DNA of 64,000 nucleotides from Acanthacorydalis orientalis. Its lineage: Eukaryota; Arthropoda; Insecta; Megaloptera; Corydalidae. The position numbers were made by a program, and so were the translations under genes. The DNA is taken from positions 14,650,187 to 14,714,186 of the forward strand of contig CM068320.1 in NCBI GenBank assembly GCA_034766995.1. The letters run 5' to 3'. The notes under the pieces were generated by a model. That model did not search any database. It was not told where the DNA came from and saw only the letters and a program-made list of their open reading frames with translations. This document shows positions 14,003 through 25,689 of the stretch, in pieces. How positions within the stretch are numbered: the first letter of the stretch is position 1; every line of letters begins with the position of its first letter.

Positions 14003-14164
14003 AATAGATGATATCTGGTTAGAATTGCAGGAAATGTAATAAAACCTAAAAATGAAGACAAAATTTTTAAATAAGTAAATGCTAAATGAATATATTCATT
14101 TTATTAGCGATTTAGAAAATAAATACAGGAAAAGAAAAGTAAACATGTTCAGTAATACATTCAG

Positions 14165-14205
<41 letters not shown>

Positions 14206-14290
14206 CTTGAGAACGAAATATTAAATTAAAATAGGAAGAATTTTTAATAAAAATAATAAATTTTAATGTATATATATATATATATATATA
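13965..14290. repeat. cluster of three shorter (TA)n tracts
   Basis: Tracts at about 13967-13995, 14168-14202 and 14269-14290, with AT-rich unique sequence between them. Confidence 0.9.
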
Positions 14291-14689
14291 AATAAATTTA
14301 TTAAGAAAATAATCATTAAAATATCATTAATGGTTACTATTTATGAAATTGATATATACATTTATTTATTATGTTAATTAGTTTGAAAAATAATATTTTT
14401 TGTATCTAATTTGAATTAAATCGATTATTTTCAAACGTTGAACGAGAATGGAAACGTATGAGTAAATAATTGATTTTGAATTCAAAATCAGTTATATAAA
14501 ATATAATTGACTGGTAAAATATTATATTCTCTTATTATTCTGTTACAAATTAGTGAAATAATTCTTAACGATCCATACTTAATAAGTTTTGATTGTACAT
14601 TTTTAACATGAATTATTTGTTCTGGTTTAAATGAATAACACTTTTTATCATAATTTTTTAAAAATGGAACTATTTGAAGTAACGTAAAA

Positions 14690-15044
14690 TGCAGACAAAA
14701 AAAGTCATTAGAAGATTAGTTGACTTTAAAATTAATAAATAAGTGAGTAAGTAATTAACGCATGTGCACTATTTAATAAAGGGCTGGGGATTCTTTGGCA
14801 CCACTAGGGCCTTAAGTGCAGCTTTTTGACAGAATTCAAGTTTACAGAACAAATCTTTTTTTGAAGTGAAACTTCTTCTTAGCAAACCAAGACGCCTTTA
14901 AGGTCTCAAATGGTGGATAACCATTAAGAGGATCAACTAGAACTGGAGACTCCCGTGCTACAACCAAATATTCAAAAGCTTTTCAACAAAATGCAGACAC
15001 AACAAAATCATTAAAAGATTAGTTAACTTTAAAATTAACAAATA
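14690..15044. repeat. pair of about 53-bp direct repeats
   Basis: 14690-14742 (GCAGACAAAAAAAGTCATTA...) recurs at 14992-15044 (GCAGACACAACAAAATCATTA...), sharing AAGATTAGTT(G/A)ACTTTAAAATTAA. One copy lies just outside the hAT-like MITE and the other inside it. Confidence 0.75.
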
Positions 15045-15203
15045 GTTTTAATTTTTTGAAATTATTAAGTACATAGTAGTTGAATTTTTACAAAATATTG
15101 TACTTTTTTAAGTATATCTAATTGAGGTTTCTTGAATGTGGCCTTATCTGACTACAGCTAAATAAATGTGTATTTCCAGTATGTAAATGTTCCCCACCCC
15201 TGG
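14780..15203 (+). mobile_element. hAT-like MITE with 8-bp duplication
   Basis: The direct repeat TTTAATAA (14772-14779, 15204-15211) brackets termini AGGGCTGGGGATTC on the left and, inverted, CCAGGGGTGGGGAACA on the right. The 8-bp duplication and the (C)AGGG-TGGGGAAC-like ends are typical of hAT elements. No transposase sequence was recognised in the 424 bp. Confidence 0.65.
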
Positions 15204-15968
15204 TTTAATAAGTATATATTTTTACTTATTCGGATTTTATAAAAAGAATGCATGTGGCATTCTGTAACGCTTACGTTTGTTTTAAAATATACATATTTTC
15301 AAATCATATATTTTTAAGTTATATTTCATTCTTAATAAAAAAAGAACTACAATATTAACTGGGTTCATTTGATGTAAGTAATTAGATGGAAAAAATAAAA
15401 ATTAAAACTTGTGAACTACTCACTGAGCAAAGAGCGTTTTTATGCATTATTTTTTAAATTATAAACATAAATTACTTTATCAATTACAATAACATTGTAT
15501 AAACATTGTATAACATTGTATAAAATACATAAATAACAATTCGAAATTGTCAAAAACTGTTGTTGTAAAATATAAAAATATTAGTTTTTTTCTACGATTT
15601 GAATTCTTTCATATACCCGTATGAGATTTTCAAATATTTATTAACGTTTATTTCATTCCTCGATATCTTCGAATCAAGGCTATTACAAAAGTGCACAAAA
15701 GATATTTACAAATCGTACTTTTTTTAGAACTCTTATTTAGTCAGTTAATTGATAATTACCTCATTAAGTTTTACGTCAGTTTGGAGGCCATGAATTATCT
15801 AGAGATAAGTTAACGCGAATGCATACAAAAATTTGATTATATGAAAATTTCGTGAGAAATTTCCAGTTTATTATGACATTTAAATATCATGTTTTGTTTA
15901 TCTGCTACTAACTTTGAGACTTTTTGTTTTTTTATGAATATATATTCACATATACACATTTATATATG

Positions 15969-15972
<4 letters not shown>

Positions 15973-16020
<48 letters not shown>
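15973..16020. repeat. (TA)n microsatellite
   Basis: About 24 TA units. Confidence 0.97.
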
Positions 16021-16025
<5 letters not shown>

Positions 16026-16349
16026 AGTAATGTAAAGAATTCCAGTACGAATCTAAACGGTACGCACATGGTTGATGAGTAGCGAATTCTAGAAACTTAT
16101 TATATTCTTTTTTATTGTTGCTAGGCCGGATTTGAAATTATTAAACGATGTTTTTAGAAAAAATGGTATTTTTATGTTTCGCATATTTTATTGAAATAAA
16201 AATTCTTGGAGATGATAAAATCTTCTTAAATTTTATTTTGCATTAATAAGTTTGTAAATATCACATTTATAATAAAAAGGTGTAGTTTTTGATTTTGACT
16301 TGTTACTTTTATAATTACAAAATTATTAAAATATTATTTTCAAATTATT

Positions 16350-16412
16350 TATATATATATATACACGTGTGTGTGTATGTATGTGTGTGTGTATGCGTGT
16401 GTGTCTGCACAT
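16350..16412. repeat. (TA)n(GT)n compound microsatellite
   Basis: A short TA tract followed by ACACGTGTGTGTGTATGTATGTGTGT-type repeats. Confidence 0.9.
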
Positions 16413-16529
16413 TTGTTTGTGTTTATTATGTGTAATAATGAATTTTGGTTATTTTAGAATTTTCAAAAGGTCATAAATATTATCAATATTAAAGAACATT
16501 GCTCTATAATTGAAAGTTACGATATATTA

Positions 16530-17789
16530 GGTTGGTGTAAAAATAATTGCGGTTTTTATCATTTTAAGTTTGACTCCGATTTTTCTATTTACCGCTGTTT
16601 TTTTTTATAGTCATGTGATACATAATTGTAAATAATAGCACTACTGATTTCATTTTATGTTTATTTTTTCCTTTCTTTAGTATTGTATGTTGGATATGAC
16701 CTCTTAAATTAGTCATGGAAAAAATGTAAATTCGCGTGATTTTGTTGTATGAGTTTTAATTGGGACATAAAGCAACAGAATCTGCTCGAAATATCAAATT
16801 CGTTTTCGACGAAGGGTCAATTAGTGAACGTACAGCTCAACACTTGTTTCAAAATTTTCGTAATAGAAACGAAAGCCTTGATGGTGAGGTGGGTCGTGAA
16901 CATCCTTTAATTATAGACAATAATGATTTAAGAACTATTATTGAAACGGACTGACGTAAAACAACTCGAGCGGTGGCAGAAGAACTCATTGTTGATCATT
17001 CAACAGTTGTTCGACATTTGAGCCAAATTGGAAAAACAAAAAAGCTGGACAAATGGGTGCCGTATGAACTGCTGGCGATACGAAGTCTGCCCTGCGCTTC
17101 TTTTGCATAACAAAAATGATCCCTTTCTTGATCGCATTGTCGCATGTGATGAAAAGTGGATTCTCTACAACAATCAGAAACGTTCATCACAGTGGCTAGA
17201 TCGAGGAGAAGCACCAAAACAGTTTCCTAAATCGAAACTTCATGTCAATAAGATTATAGTCACTGTTTGGTAGTCGGCAAGTGGGATTATTCACTACAAC
17301 TTCTTAAATCCTGATGAAACAATAACAGCAGAAAAATATTGTCGGGAAATTGAAGAAATGCATGAGAAGTTGCATCGTTTACGGTCAGCATCAGTCAATC
17401 GAAGAGGGCCAAGTCTTCTTCATAGCACTCGACCACACGTCTCACAAATGACTCAAAAAAAAATTAAATGAACTGGATTTTGAAATTTTACCTCACCCTT
17501 ACTCTCCGCACCTGTCTCTGACAGATTATCATTTTTTTTAAACTTTTGAGTAATTACCTATGAGAGAAGGTTTTCAAAGAGTAAGCATCAGTTCAAAGCG
17601 CTTTCGATGAATTCGTTAATTCCAGAACCCCAGAATTCTATTTTGTAGAAATAAACAAACTTTTTTTCCCGTTGGGAGGAATGTGTGCGGACCAGTGGTC
17701 TTTATTTTGATTAATAAATATAATTTTTAACTGATTTATGGGTCTTTATACACGGATACGTAAAAACCGCAATTATTTTTACACCAATC
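16530..17789 (+). mobile_element. cecropia-type mariner, near full length but dead
   Basis: Inverted ends GGTTGGTGTAAAAATAATTG and, at the right, its complement ending ...ACACCAATC. Both are flanked by TA (16528-16529, 17790-17791). The ends and encoded protein resemble Hsmar1-like (cecropia) mariners. Length of 1.26 kb is that of a full mariner. Confidence 0.9.
16714..17648 (+). pseudogene. mariner transposase (cecropia type), multiply disrupted
   Basis: Translation from ATG 16714 shows the paired-type helix-turn-helix region (GHKATESARNIKFVFDEG, RTAQHLFQNFRNRNESL, VDHSTVVRHLSQIGK, KLDKWVPYEL) and then the catalytic domain. The first catalytic aspartate is present in VACDEKW (about 17147). 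The second has been lost: the expected HDNARPH is LLHSTRPH near 17418. The third is seen in LTDYHFF (about 17520). Stops interrupt at codon 5, at TAA 16757-16759, at TGA 16951-16953 and at TAG 17271-17273. A run of A at 17456-17464 adds a frameshift. An inactive relic. Confidence 0.9.
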
Positions 17790-17794
17790 TAATT

Positions 17795-19870
17795 TTTGTC
17801 ATGATAAAGGTAGATGTCTAATTGTAATATATCATTTTTAAGTGTGCCTGTTGACTCTACATTAAGTAAATATTGATAGGTAATATATGTATTTTTTTAA
17901 CTCAGTTATGAAATATTTTCATTGAGTAATTAAAGCACAAATTTTGTATATATTTTTCATTTAGCATACATTATCATACGAGTAATACATTGTAAAAAAA
18001 TATAAAAGAACTAAATATAATAGCGAACATTTATTTAAAAAAATTAAATATTATTTTTTTTGTTACTACACTTCTACAATTAAATAGAATGTCGTTGATC
18101 ATATAAAAATATTTTGTCTTTTCGTTAATTTAAAATAAACATACATAAAAGTTAATGTTGAAAAAGACAACTATTTTATTCTGCCCACTAAAAAAAAACA
18201 TGCATATCATTGCCTAACTGAAGATTATTATTCATCAACTACAGTACAATAAACTCTAGTTGAACGCACTTGCAAAAAAAAACCCGAAGAGAATTTGAAA
18301 AATGTATAAAAAAAATTTGGATTTATTAAGGTGCACAATTAACCCTTTCACCTTATACATGTACCGAAAATTATGGTCGTCTGCTCTTCTAAAAATTACA
18401 TTTTGTAACAGGTTTTTTAGACATGCTTTGTGCTTTACGGCTGATCGTCGTGATAATGGCCTGATTGTATATAATTATCCTTTTATTTGTTGCCACGGTC
18501 ATGACTGATTTTTTTTCATAAAAAAGATCAAATTACTGCGAATATAAAAACGAGTTAAATATTAAAAAAAACATTAATTTATCTTCGTTGTTTAAATTTT
18601 GTCTATTCACCTTGTCCACTCAGTTTTATTTGATTATATTCCATATATTTTTGACATTAACCTCATATATCTTTTTAACGATTCGATTTATTTGCAAAAT
18701 AAGAATATTTTCAGTGGAAGATCGTTAAAATATATAAACTAATTATTTAAATATGTATATGTATATTTAAATTTACATATAATTATTGTAATGAATAGTA
18801 TTATTTTAATCAAAACAGAACGATGCTTTTTGTTGAATATAAATATATATATTTGAATATAATATAAAATCATTAAATAATTTTGGAATAAAATTTCCAT
18901 TTTTCATAAAAACCTCCAAAACTTTTAATGTATTTAAATGTCAAAAAAATTTCATAATATGATTGTTAAATTGGTTTGAATGAATATTTTAAATTTTAAT
19001 ATTTGAAATAAAAAAAGATATTAATTTATTTGTGGATTTATGTTGATTTGAATTGATGAGGATCATTTTTTCAACTAATGTGAGAAATTTAGTTATTTTT
19101 GAGCATGTGTAAAAATATGTATCTCTTATTTTTGAATTTGTTTGAAGCACACGAGACTAAATTAAAACCGAAAATGTCAATTGACATAGACATTGATTCC
19201 ATATGATAATTTTAAAATATTCTTTAGTGATACTGATTATGCTTGAGTAATACACATCTGAGAACAACACCTTGCTTATTTATGTACTGTATACATTACG
19301 GGTTAGATGATACTTATGACTAGCCGAAGAAAAATTCCGAATAAATTTATTAAAAGCGATTGTCTGAACACGTGACATTGAAATTTGATGAGCATCTACG
19401 TGAATAAGTGACCGTGTCTATTTATCTTAAATGATAGTAATTATGATGTAGTATGCCAGCTAGCGGGCAAAAAATGTGTGTAAATGTTTACAATACGTAC
19501 GTGAAGGTTGGATACTATTTATGAATATTACATAAGGCTAAAATCATGAAAACTTTAAATTTACATGTTGTTTGCTGCTTCCTATCAGGATTTCGGTGTT
19601 ATGGTATTTCGGATGATTTATTATATTCGAAACAAAACCGCAAGATTATCCGTCATATACTTTTTTCCATCATATATATCTTTTTAATTGCTGATAATAT
19701 AGATGTAATTAAATTTGATAATTATGATTTTGAAACTAAAGACATAAATATTTAAAAAATGTATAGATTTTTGGATTTTTTTTACATTTAAAGGAAGAAT
19801 ATAAATAAATGAATTACTTGAAAATGGCATATTTTTTTATTAATAAATATTAAACTATACACACACAATA
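17795..19870. other. non-coding AT-rich stretch
   Basis: No supportable gene. The 69-codon frame at 19546-19755 starts with a hydrophobic run but has AT-driven composition and no recognised motif. TTAACCCTTTCACC at 18340 resembles a piggyBac terminus, but no partner end was found. Confidence 0.45.
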
Positions 19871-19871
<1 letters not shown>

Positions 19872-19916
<45 letters not shown>

Positions 19917-19926
19917 TTATATATAA
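19872..19926. repeat. (TA)n microsatellite
   Basis: About 20 TA units, then TTTATTTATATATAA. Confidence 0.96.
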
Positions 19927-20847
19927 TATAAATATCATGTATATTATTCTAATTCCAAATTTTACAATATTTAAATATCAATTAATATTATCAATGCCGC
20001 TTTAACTAGTATAAAGAATTATTAAAAAAAAAATGATTAGAGTTAGAATCCATCAATATAATTCCCAATAAATATAATTTTAATTCATTAGAAGAATTAG
20101 ATTTTAAGTAAATATCATTTTTTGTTTGAAATAAATTTTTGGATGTTCTTTTGGATGATTTTTAATGATGTTTAACTAAAGTTAATACTCTTTTTTTATA
20201 ATAGCGATAGATATTACAGTGACAAAAAGGTAATACGTTGTCGATTCTTGAATTGAAAATGAAGTTTTCAAAATAAAAACATGTTAAATCAATATACAAC
20301 CTTATGTTCTTAGAAAAATTAAATCAATTGACAAGAATTTTTCAAAATGTCTGAATGTTTCGAACAGACTAAAAATTATAACATATAGTAATTACTTTCA
20401 ATTAGTAATTATAAAGTAAATTGTTTTTATACATTAATAAAAATAATAAATGCTACAATTTTGTAGTTTTTTGGAGCCTAATCATTGTCAGTTTATTTAA
20501 ATAAGTCTCAATTTATTGAAAATAAGTAGGATGACTATTAAAGTGTAAAATGTATTAAATCAGTTAATCAAAAGATTGTGCACTCTGAATTGTAGGTAAG
20601 AAATAAATATATCACAATTTAATTGGAATACAAAAAAATAAAATAAATAATTTTAATATTTATAAGTATGCAAATTTTTATTACACTATAATTTTACTAT
20701 AAGGGAGTTTACAATTTTTAATTAATTTACAGAATCAACAGTTAGATATTTAAAGGTTTAATTTGTATTAACATCTAAAGTAAGTTTTACTTGTCATATT
20801 TGCGTTTAATTTTGAAAATATTAGAGACAGAGTATAAACATATTTAA

Positions 20848-21608
20848 CACGTTCGCTACGAGTCTTGGGGAGAAAACGTCCACCGCAGCACATGATTTTT
20901 TTTATGATAATGTGTCACTAAATGGCATAAACTTTACTTATATACATTTAGAACATTATAGATAAGTGAAATAAGGATTCGCATAATCTAGCGCTCATAT
21001 GTGACGCTAGGATATATTAAAAAAATATATTGCAGCCCATGTGTCAAATATATGTGACACATTAAATTAAAAGCAAATGAATAGAATTGGAAAATAAAAA
21101 CTAAATAAATAGTTTTTTTTTTAAAGTGAAATACAGGTGATTTATTTTGTATGATAAATTTTAAAACACTTGTCAACGCATAATCCAATTGGTTATCAAT
21201 TGGTTATCAATTGTTGGTTTTAAAAATTTCACATGAGTAGAGATGAGTAGAGATGTGCGCTGTTGCTGGGACATGCACACGAGATCTAAGTCATTTCTCC
21301 AGTTTTTGGGGCAAGTGTTGTATATTTGAACTATTATTACGTGGAAACATAGTTATTTCGCTGTTAAAAAATAGTAATTAGCAGTAAACGAACTCTAAAC
21401 GCTGTAAAAACTCGAAATAATATAGCCTCAGATCAAGCATTTATTCATACAGTTTACTGTTTTAGAGCTTAACAATTATGTTCAGAGCATAACGCATTTT
21501 AACATGTGATCATAAACTGATCAGTTAGAGCTGCCACAGATATGTGACTTCAGATTCTCATAACAAAACCGCTGTGTCACACATATGTGACGGATAGTAG
21601 CGAATGTG
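20848..21608. mobile_element. 761-bp TTAA-flanked (piggyBac-like) non-autonomous element
   Basis: TTAA at 20844-20847 and 21609-21612 brackets inverted ends CACGTTCGCTAC and CACATTCGCTAC. Subterminal copies of CATATGTGACG and TGTGTCACA occur near both ends. No transposase is encoded. TTAA duplication with short C-starting ends points to piggyBac. Confidence 0.7.
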
Positions 21609-21696
21609 TTAATGTGAGGTAATCTGATTTATTTGTATACAACAGAAATAAATATTTTTATTTTGTTGTTGTATACTAATATTTTTTTTGTATATC

Positions 21697-21763
21697 TAGG
21701 AGGCTCTGCTCCCTATTTGCTACGCTCCCCGACCCCCGGGGGCTCAACACCCGCTCGTATTGC
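21697..21763. other. isolated GC-rich islet
   Basis: AGGCTCTGCTCCC..., GCTACGCTCCCCGACCCCCG and GGGGCTCAACACCCGCTCG stand out sharply in a roughly 75-80 percent AT neighbourhood. CCCCCGGGGG is self-complementary. No gene or known element is recognised. Confidence 0.7.
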
Positions 21764-21774
21764 ATATATATATA

Positions 21775-21897
21775 TATGTTAGTATGGCTATACAATCATT
21801 CTCGTGGATATATTGCAACGTAGTTGTTATATATATATACATATATGTTAGTATGTCTACATAATCAATCTCGCAGTTATATTGCAACGTTGTTGTT
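21775..21897. repeat. two-unit tandem repeat, 68-bp period
   Basis: ATATGTTAGTATGGCTATAC... at 21775 recurs at 21843 as ATATGTTAGTATGTCTACAT..., and both units contain TATATTGCAACG and end TTGTT. The repeat follows the GC-rich islet directly. Confidence 0.85.
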
Positions 21898-22530
21898 TTA
21901 TTATGTCGCACATTTCGTTGTAGCTGTTACCAATATCATAATTTTTTATGAAAAGTTCGTGTAACTTCGGGTGTCATCGTTAATAATAATTTAATACAAA
22001 ATCTCTACATGTATTTTTAAATTTTTTTGTCCATTTTTCGAAATTTTACGATATATATTTTTGTATATAGATATATATTAAAATATGCTCTTGATTTAAA
22101 TATATTTTAATTTCATATCTATTTTAAAAATAAAGTATATTTTCCTTATTATTTATTTAGTAAACCTGTAAACTATGATACGCAAGATTGTTTCGGCCAA
22201 GCTTGTCATTATTTTTATATAAATTTTAGATTTGTAGTTTTACTAAAGTTGTTTACAAATATTTTTCTCGACAAGGACGTATTTAATGCAGTCTTTAAAT
22301 ATTTGCATGAATTAATAATTTTTTTCACCTCTTTGATTGAATGAACGAAAGGTAAATTACGTATGTTAGTAAAAATTATAGAAATATTTTTTGATAAGTG
22401 GTCGGTTTCATACCAACGACGTTTTTATAGCTAATTTTGTGAATGATCTAATAAATGTCCAGATAGTAATTACTGGCTAGTTTTCTTGTAAAAGAGTAGT
22501 ATTTATTTTTAAAAAGATAAGTGTGAAATC

Positions 22531-22532
<2 letters not shown>

Positions 22533-22592
<60 letters not shown>
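22533..22592. repeat. (TA)n microsatellite
   Basis: About 29 TA units touching the 3' tail of a retrotransposon fragment. Confidence 0.97.
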
Positions 22593-22595
<3 letters not shown>

Positions 22596-22729
22596 CACAT
22601 CATCATCACAGCCTCTCTCAATCCAAGATGCTGCTGAATAAAGGCATCTTCCATGATTTTCCATTTCGTACGATTGAACGCCTTTCTTTTTTACTGATTT
22701 CCAATAAAAAATTTAATTTTCTTATCCCA
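22596..22729 (-). mobile_element. non-LTR retrotransposon 3' end, (ATG)n tail
   Basis: On the minus strand the fragment resembles the 3' end of the copy at 61046-61254 (GGAAGATGCCTTTATTCAGC, AAAATCATGGAAGATGCC) and ends in GATGATGTGATG next to (TA)n. It breaks off abruptly at a mariner fragment at 22730. Confidence 0.75.
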
Positions 22730-23133
22730 GCATTAGTCAATCGAAGACAACCAATTCTTCTTCATGTCAATGCCTGACAACACGTCTCACAAATGACTTT
22801 AAAAAAATTAAATGAACTGGGTTATGAAACCTTATCTCACCCATCTTATTCTCCGGACCTGTCTCCGACAGATTAACATTTTTTTAAACATTTGAGTAAT
22901 TTCCTACGAGAGAAGATTGTCAAAGATCAAGCATCATCTCAAAGCGCTTTCGAAGAATTCGTTAAATTCAGGACTCCAGAATTCTATCTTGTAAGAATGA
23001 ACAAACTTGTATCCCGTTCGTAGAAATGTGCGCAGGCCAGTGGTCTTTATTTCTAATAATAAATTTAATTTTTAACCGATATAAGCGTCTTTATACGCGA
23101 TACATAAAAACCGCAATTATTTTTGTACCGATC
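22730..23133 (+). mobile_element. 3' third of a cecropia-type mariner
   Basis: Parallel to 17387-17789 of the longer copy: GTCAATCGAAGA, CATTTGAGTAATTTCCTACG and the right end CCGCAATTATTTTTGTACCG followed by TA. Coding remnants include HVSQMTLKKLNELG and SYSPDLSPTD, the latter the third catalytic aspartate, followed at once by a stop. The 5' two thirds are missing. Confidence 0.85.
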
Positions 23134-23603
23134 TAATAATATAATTATAAAATAAATAAAACTATCACAATGAACTCATTTTTAAAGTAATAGAGAGACG
23201 TGTATAATTTTTAAAGCGTATAAAAAAATATAGATAATCTACATTCGTTTCACTCTGTGAGCGAAATTATAAAACCGTATAACATCTCGTTTATATAAGT
23301 GAATGTATAGCAACTGTATAGATTTCTCTTATACAATATTGTATTAATTGTAAAAATATCGACACTGTACTGTTAAAATTCTCATACGTCCGATGTGATT
23401 TCAACAAAATTGTATTTGTGATGTGTAGTGGCTTGTGACTAAAACAATACAAACATTAACCTCATGGAAATTCAACACAACATGTATGTACGTCCTATGT
23501 GATGTAACAGATGAGTTCAATAATCCAACACTGTCGTGGAACTCAGCTGTGAGTATTGTTCGTGATGAGATATTTTTATACTGCACGAGTTTCGTAGGTG
23601 ATA

Positions 23604-23612
23604 TATATACAT

Positions 23613-23656
<44 letters not shown>
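23604..23656. repeat. (TA)n microsatellite
   Basis: ATACATATACATAC leading into about 19 TA units. Confidence 0.95.
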
Positions 23657-23663
<7 letters not shown>

Positions 23664-23973
23664 ATACCTGCAATGTTATATAATTCTTTTGCAATTTATA
23701 ATACTTTATCCCGAGAAAAATGTATTATTGATTCCGGTATTAGATTTGTGGCAGATAAAAATTAAATAAAAGTAAATGTATTTGAGATTTTTAAAGCAAA
23801 CACTGTAAGATCTTAAATAATTATTAACATAACAAAGTAAACACGTTAACAAAATAGTCAATTTTATGACATAAAATAAAGAGTTGTTAAAATGATAATA
23901 AAATGTTTAATTTTCGTCGATGAAAATTCTTTTAATTTAATTTTCGGCCAGTAAAATTTTAACTAAAATACTG

Positions 23974-24131
<158 letters not shown>

Positions 24132-24139
24132 GAGAGAGA

Positions 24140-25193
24140 ACTATGAGTTACATGTACCTGTTTGTTTATTATATTTTATTTTTCAGTCATAATTTAGTTT
24201 TTAAATTTCATGAATAATATTTAGCATTTTGGTTATTTACGTTTTCAATACATTACTTTTTTTGGTTATTAAATTCCGCAATTTTTTTAAATTATATATA
24301 TATATATATACTCGTATATATATATAAATAATATAAATACTTGTTTGGAAACATTTTTTCGTTTATTTTCTTCACAAATATAATTATAAAATATCAAGAT
24401 CTTAAATGAATGCATAAAACAGCAATTATTATTTAATTTATTTCGCACATAAGGAAGTTTTTTTCTTCGTTACGTTATTGTGCGCTTAATTATAAATGCA
24501 TTATATCCAACAAATAATAATGAAATTATCATTAATAGACATGAGAAATCAACTAAAATTATAATTAAATTTTATATTTTTAGTTATATATTTTTATTTG
24601 AAATTATCTTAAATGAGAGTTTATTATTTATTAATTATTTTAAAATAGAAAATGATCTAAAGAATGATTATCAAGCAGGATGTACTGCATATTTTTTGCG
24701 CATGCAAATAGTTAGATAAAAAATTGTGTTTTAGGCATTCAATGTCCTTGACGAAACACCTAATTGTCGTTGCATGGTCACTGAACGGGCATAAGTGAAG
24801 ACAGAATGAAGGCATTTATGAATGATGAGTGGAGTATATAACGTATTAACATTTGCCTTGTCCCAGAAAAGTGTGCATCAAGAGCGAGGATTCATCGTTT
24901 TGTTAGAAGGTAATTATAGAGTTGGAATAATTGCAGTGAAGTGTTGTGTATATATATATTTTGTTTCGATTATACAATCTTAACACGACAAGGATTAAGT
25001 GTTACATACTTATTTATAACATTTTTTATTGCACAAAAACTAGGTTAAATTAGCTAACGATTGCATAATTTTACGGAGAGCTCTGCACGAAATGAATATT
25101 CATTACTTGAAAAATAAATTTACAAAAAATATAATACAGGATTGGAATTCGAATTTCAGTTGCAATATTTTTATTTATTATAAATCTCTCTCC

Positions 25194-25224
<31 letters not shown>

Positions 25225-25440
25225 ATATTTTTTTATAATGAAGATGCTAGAAAATAAATTATTTCGCTATTACTGAACGACTGTTCATGTTATAATCTCG
25301 AAATTTTTATTAAACACCGCTAACAATAAGTATGAATCTACCACACTGCAAAGTTCCGCCATATATGCGCATGCGCAAACATGTTAGGCCAAGAATATTT
25401 GGCGCTACCTTCGTATATGCTTATATTTATATAAAAAAAA
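24140..25440. other. non-coding stretch with small microsatellites
   Basis: Short (TA)n at 24294-24326 and (CT)n(TA)n at 25187-25223. A less AT-rich patch at 24720-24940 contains GTATATAACG and, about 80 bp on, a donor-like AAGGTAATT. No coding frame supports a gene. Confidence 0.4.
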
Positions 25441-25460
25441 CAACTTCATAGAGCGATTTA

Positions 25461-25677
25461 TTTTCTTCCGGTTTTTTGAAAATTTTTTCCGGACTCCATC
25501 GTTTCAAACCATTCCTCATACCCACTTCCTGAAACAAGACTCTCATTTCAAAATCGGTTTAAAAGCCACGGCTAAGACCCCGGACTTAACCTCAACTTCC
25601 ATCCAATGCATAGTAATACGGCGTTGAAATGTAAAAACTCATCACAAAGAAATTCTTTTTGATTTTGATTTGATTTT
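25461..25677 (+). mobile_element. SINE-like insertion with 12-bp target duplication
   Basis: The exact direct repeat TAGAGCGATTTA (25449-25460, 25678-25689) flanks 217 bp that are GC-richer than the surroundings and end in a GATTTTGATTTGATTTTT simple tail. A long duplication plus simple 3' tail is the hallmark of target-primed retrotransposition. No clear polymerase III boxes in the right order were found, so it could be a truncated LINE tail. Confidence 0.6.
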
Positions 25678-25689
25678 TAGAGCGATTTA

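Noticed and set aside
18340..18510. TTAACCCTTTCACC as a piggyBac MITE end
   Set aside because: No inverted partner followed by TTAA was found within a plausible distance.
19546..19755. 69-codon frame starting with a hydrophobic segment, considered as a small secreted protein
   Set aside because: Composition is dominated by Ile, Asn and Lys as expected from AT-rich DNA. There is no splice or polyadenylation context and no recognised motif.
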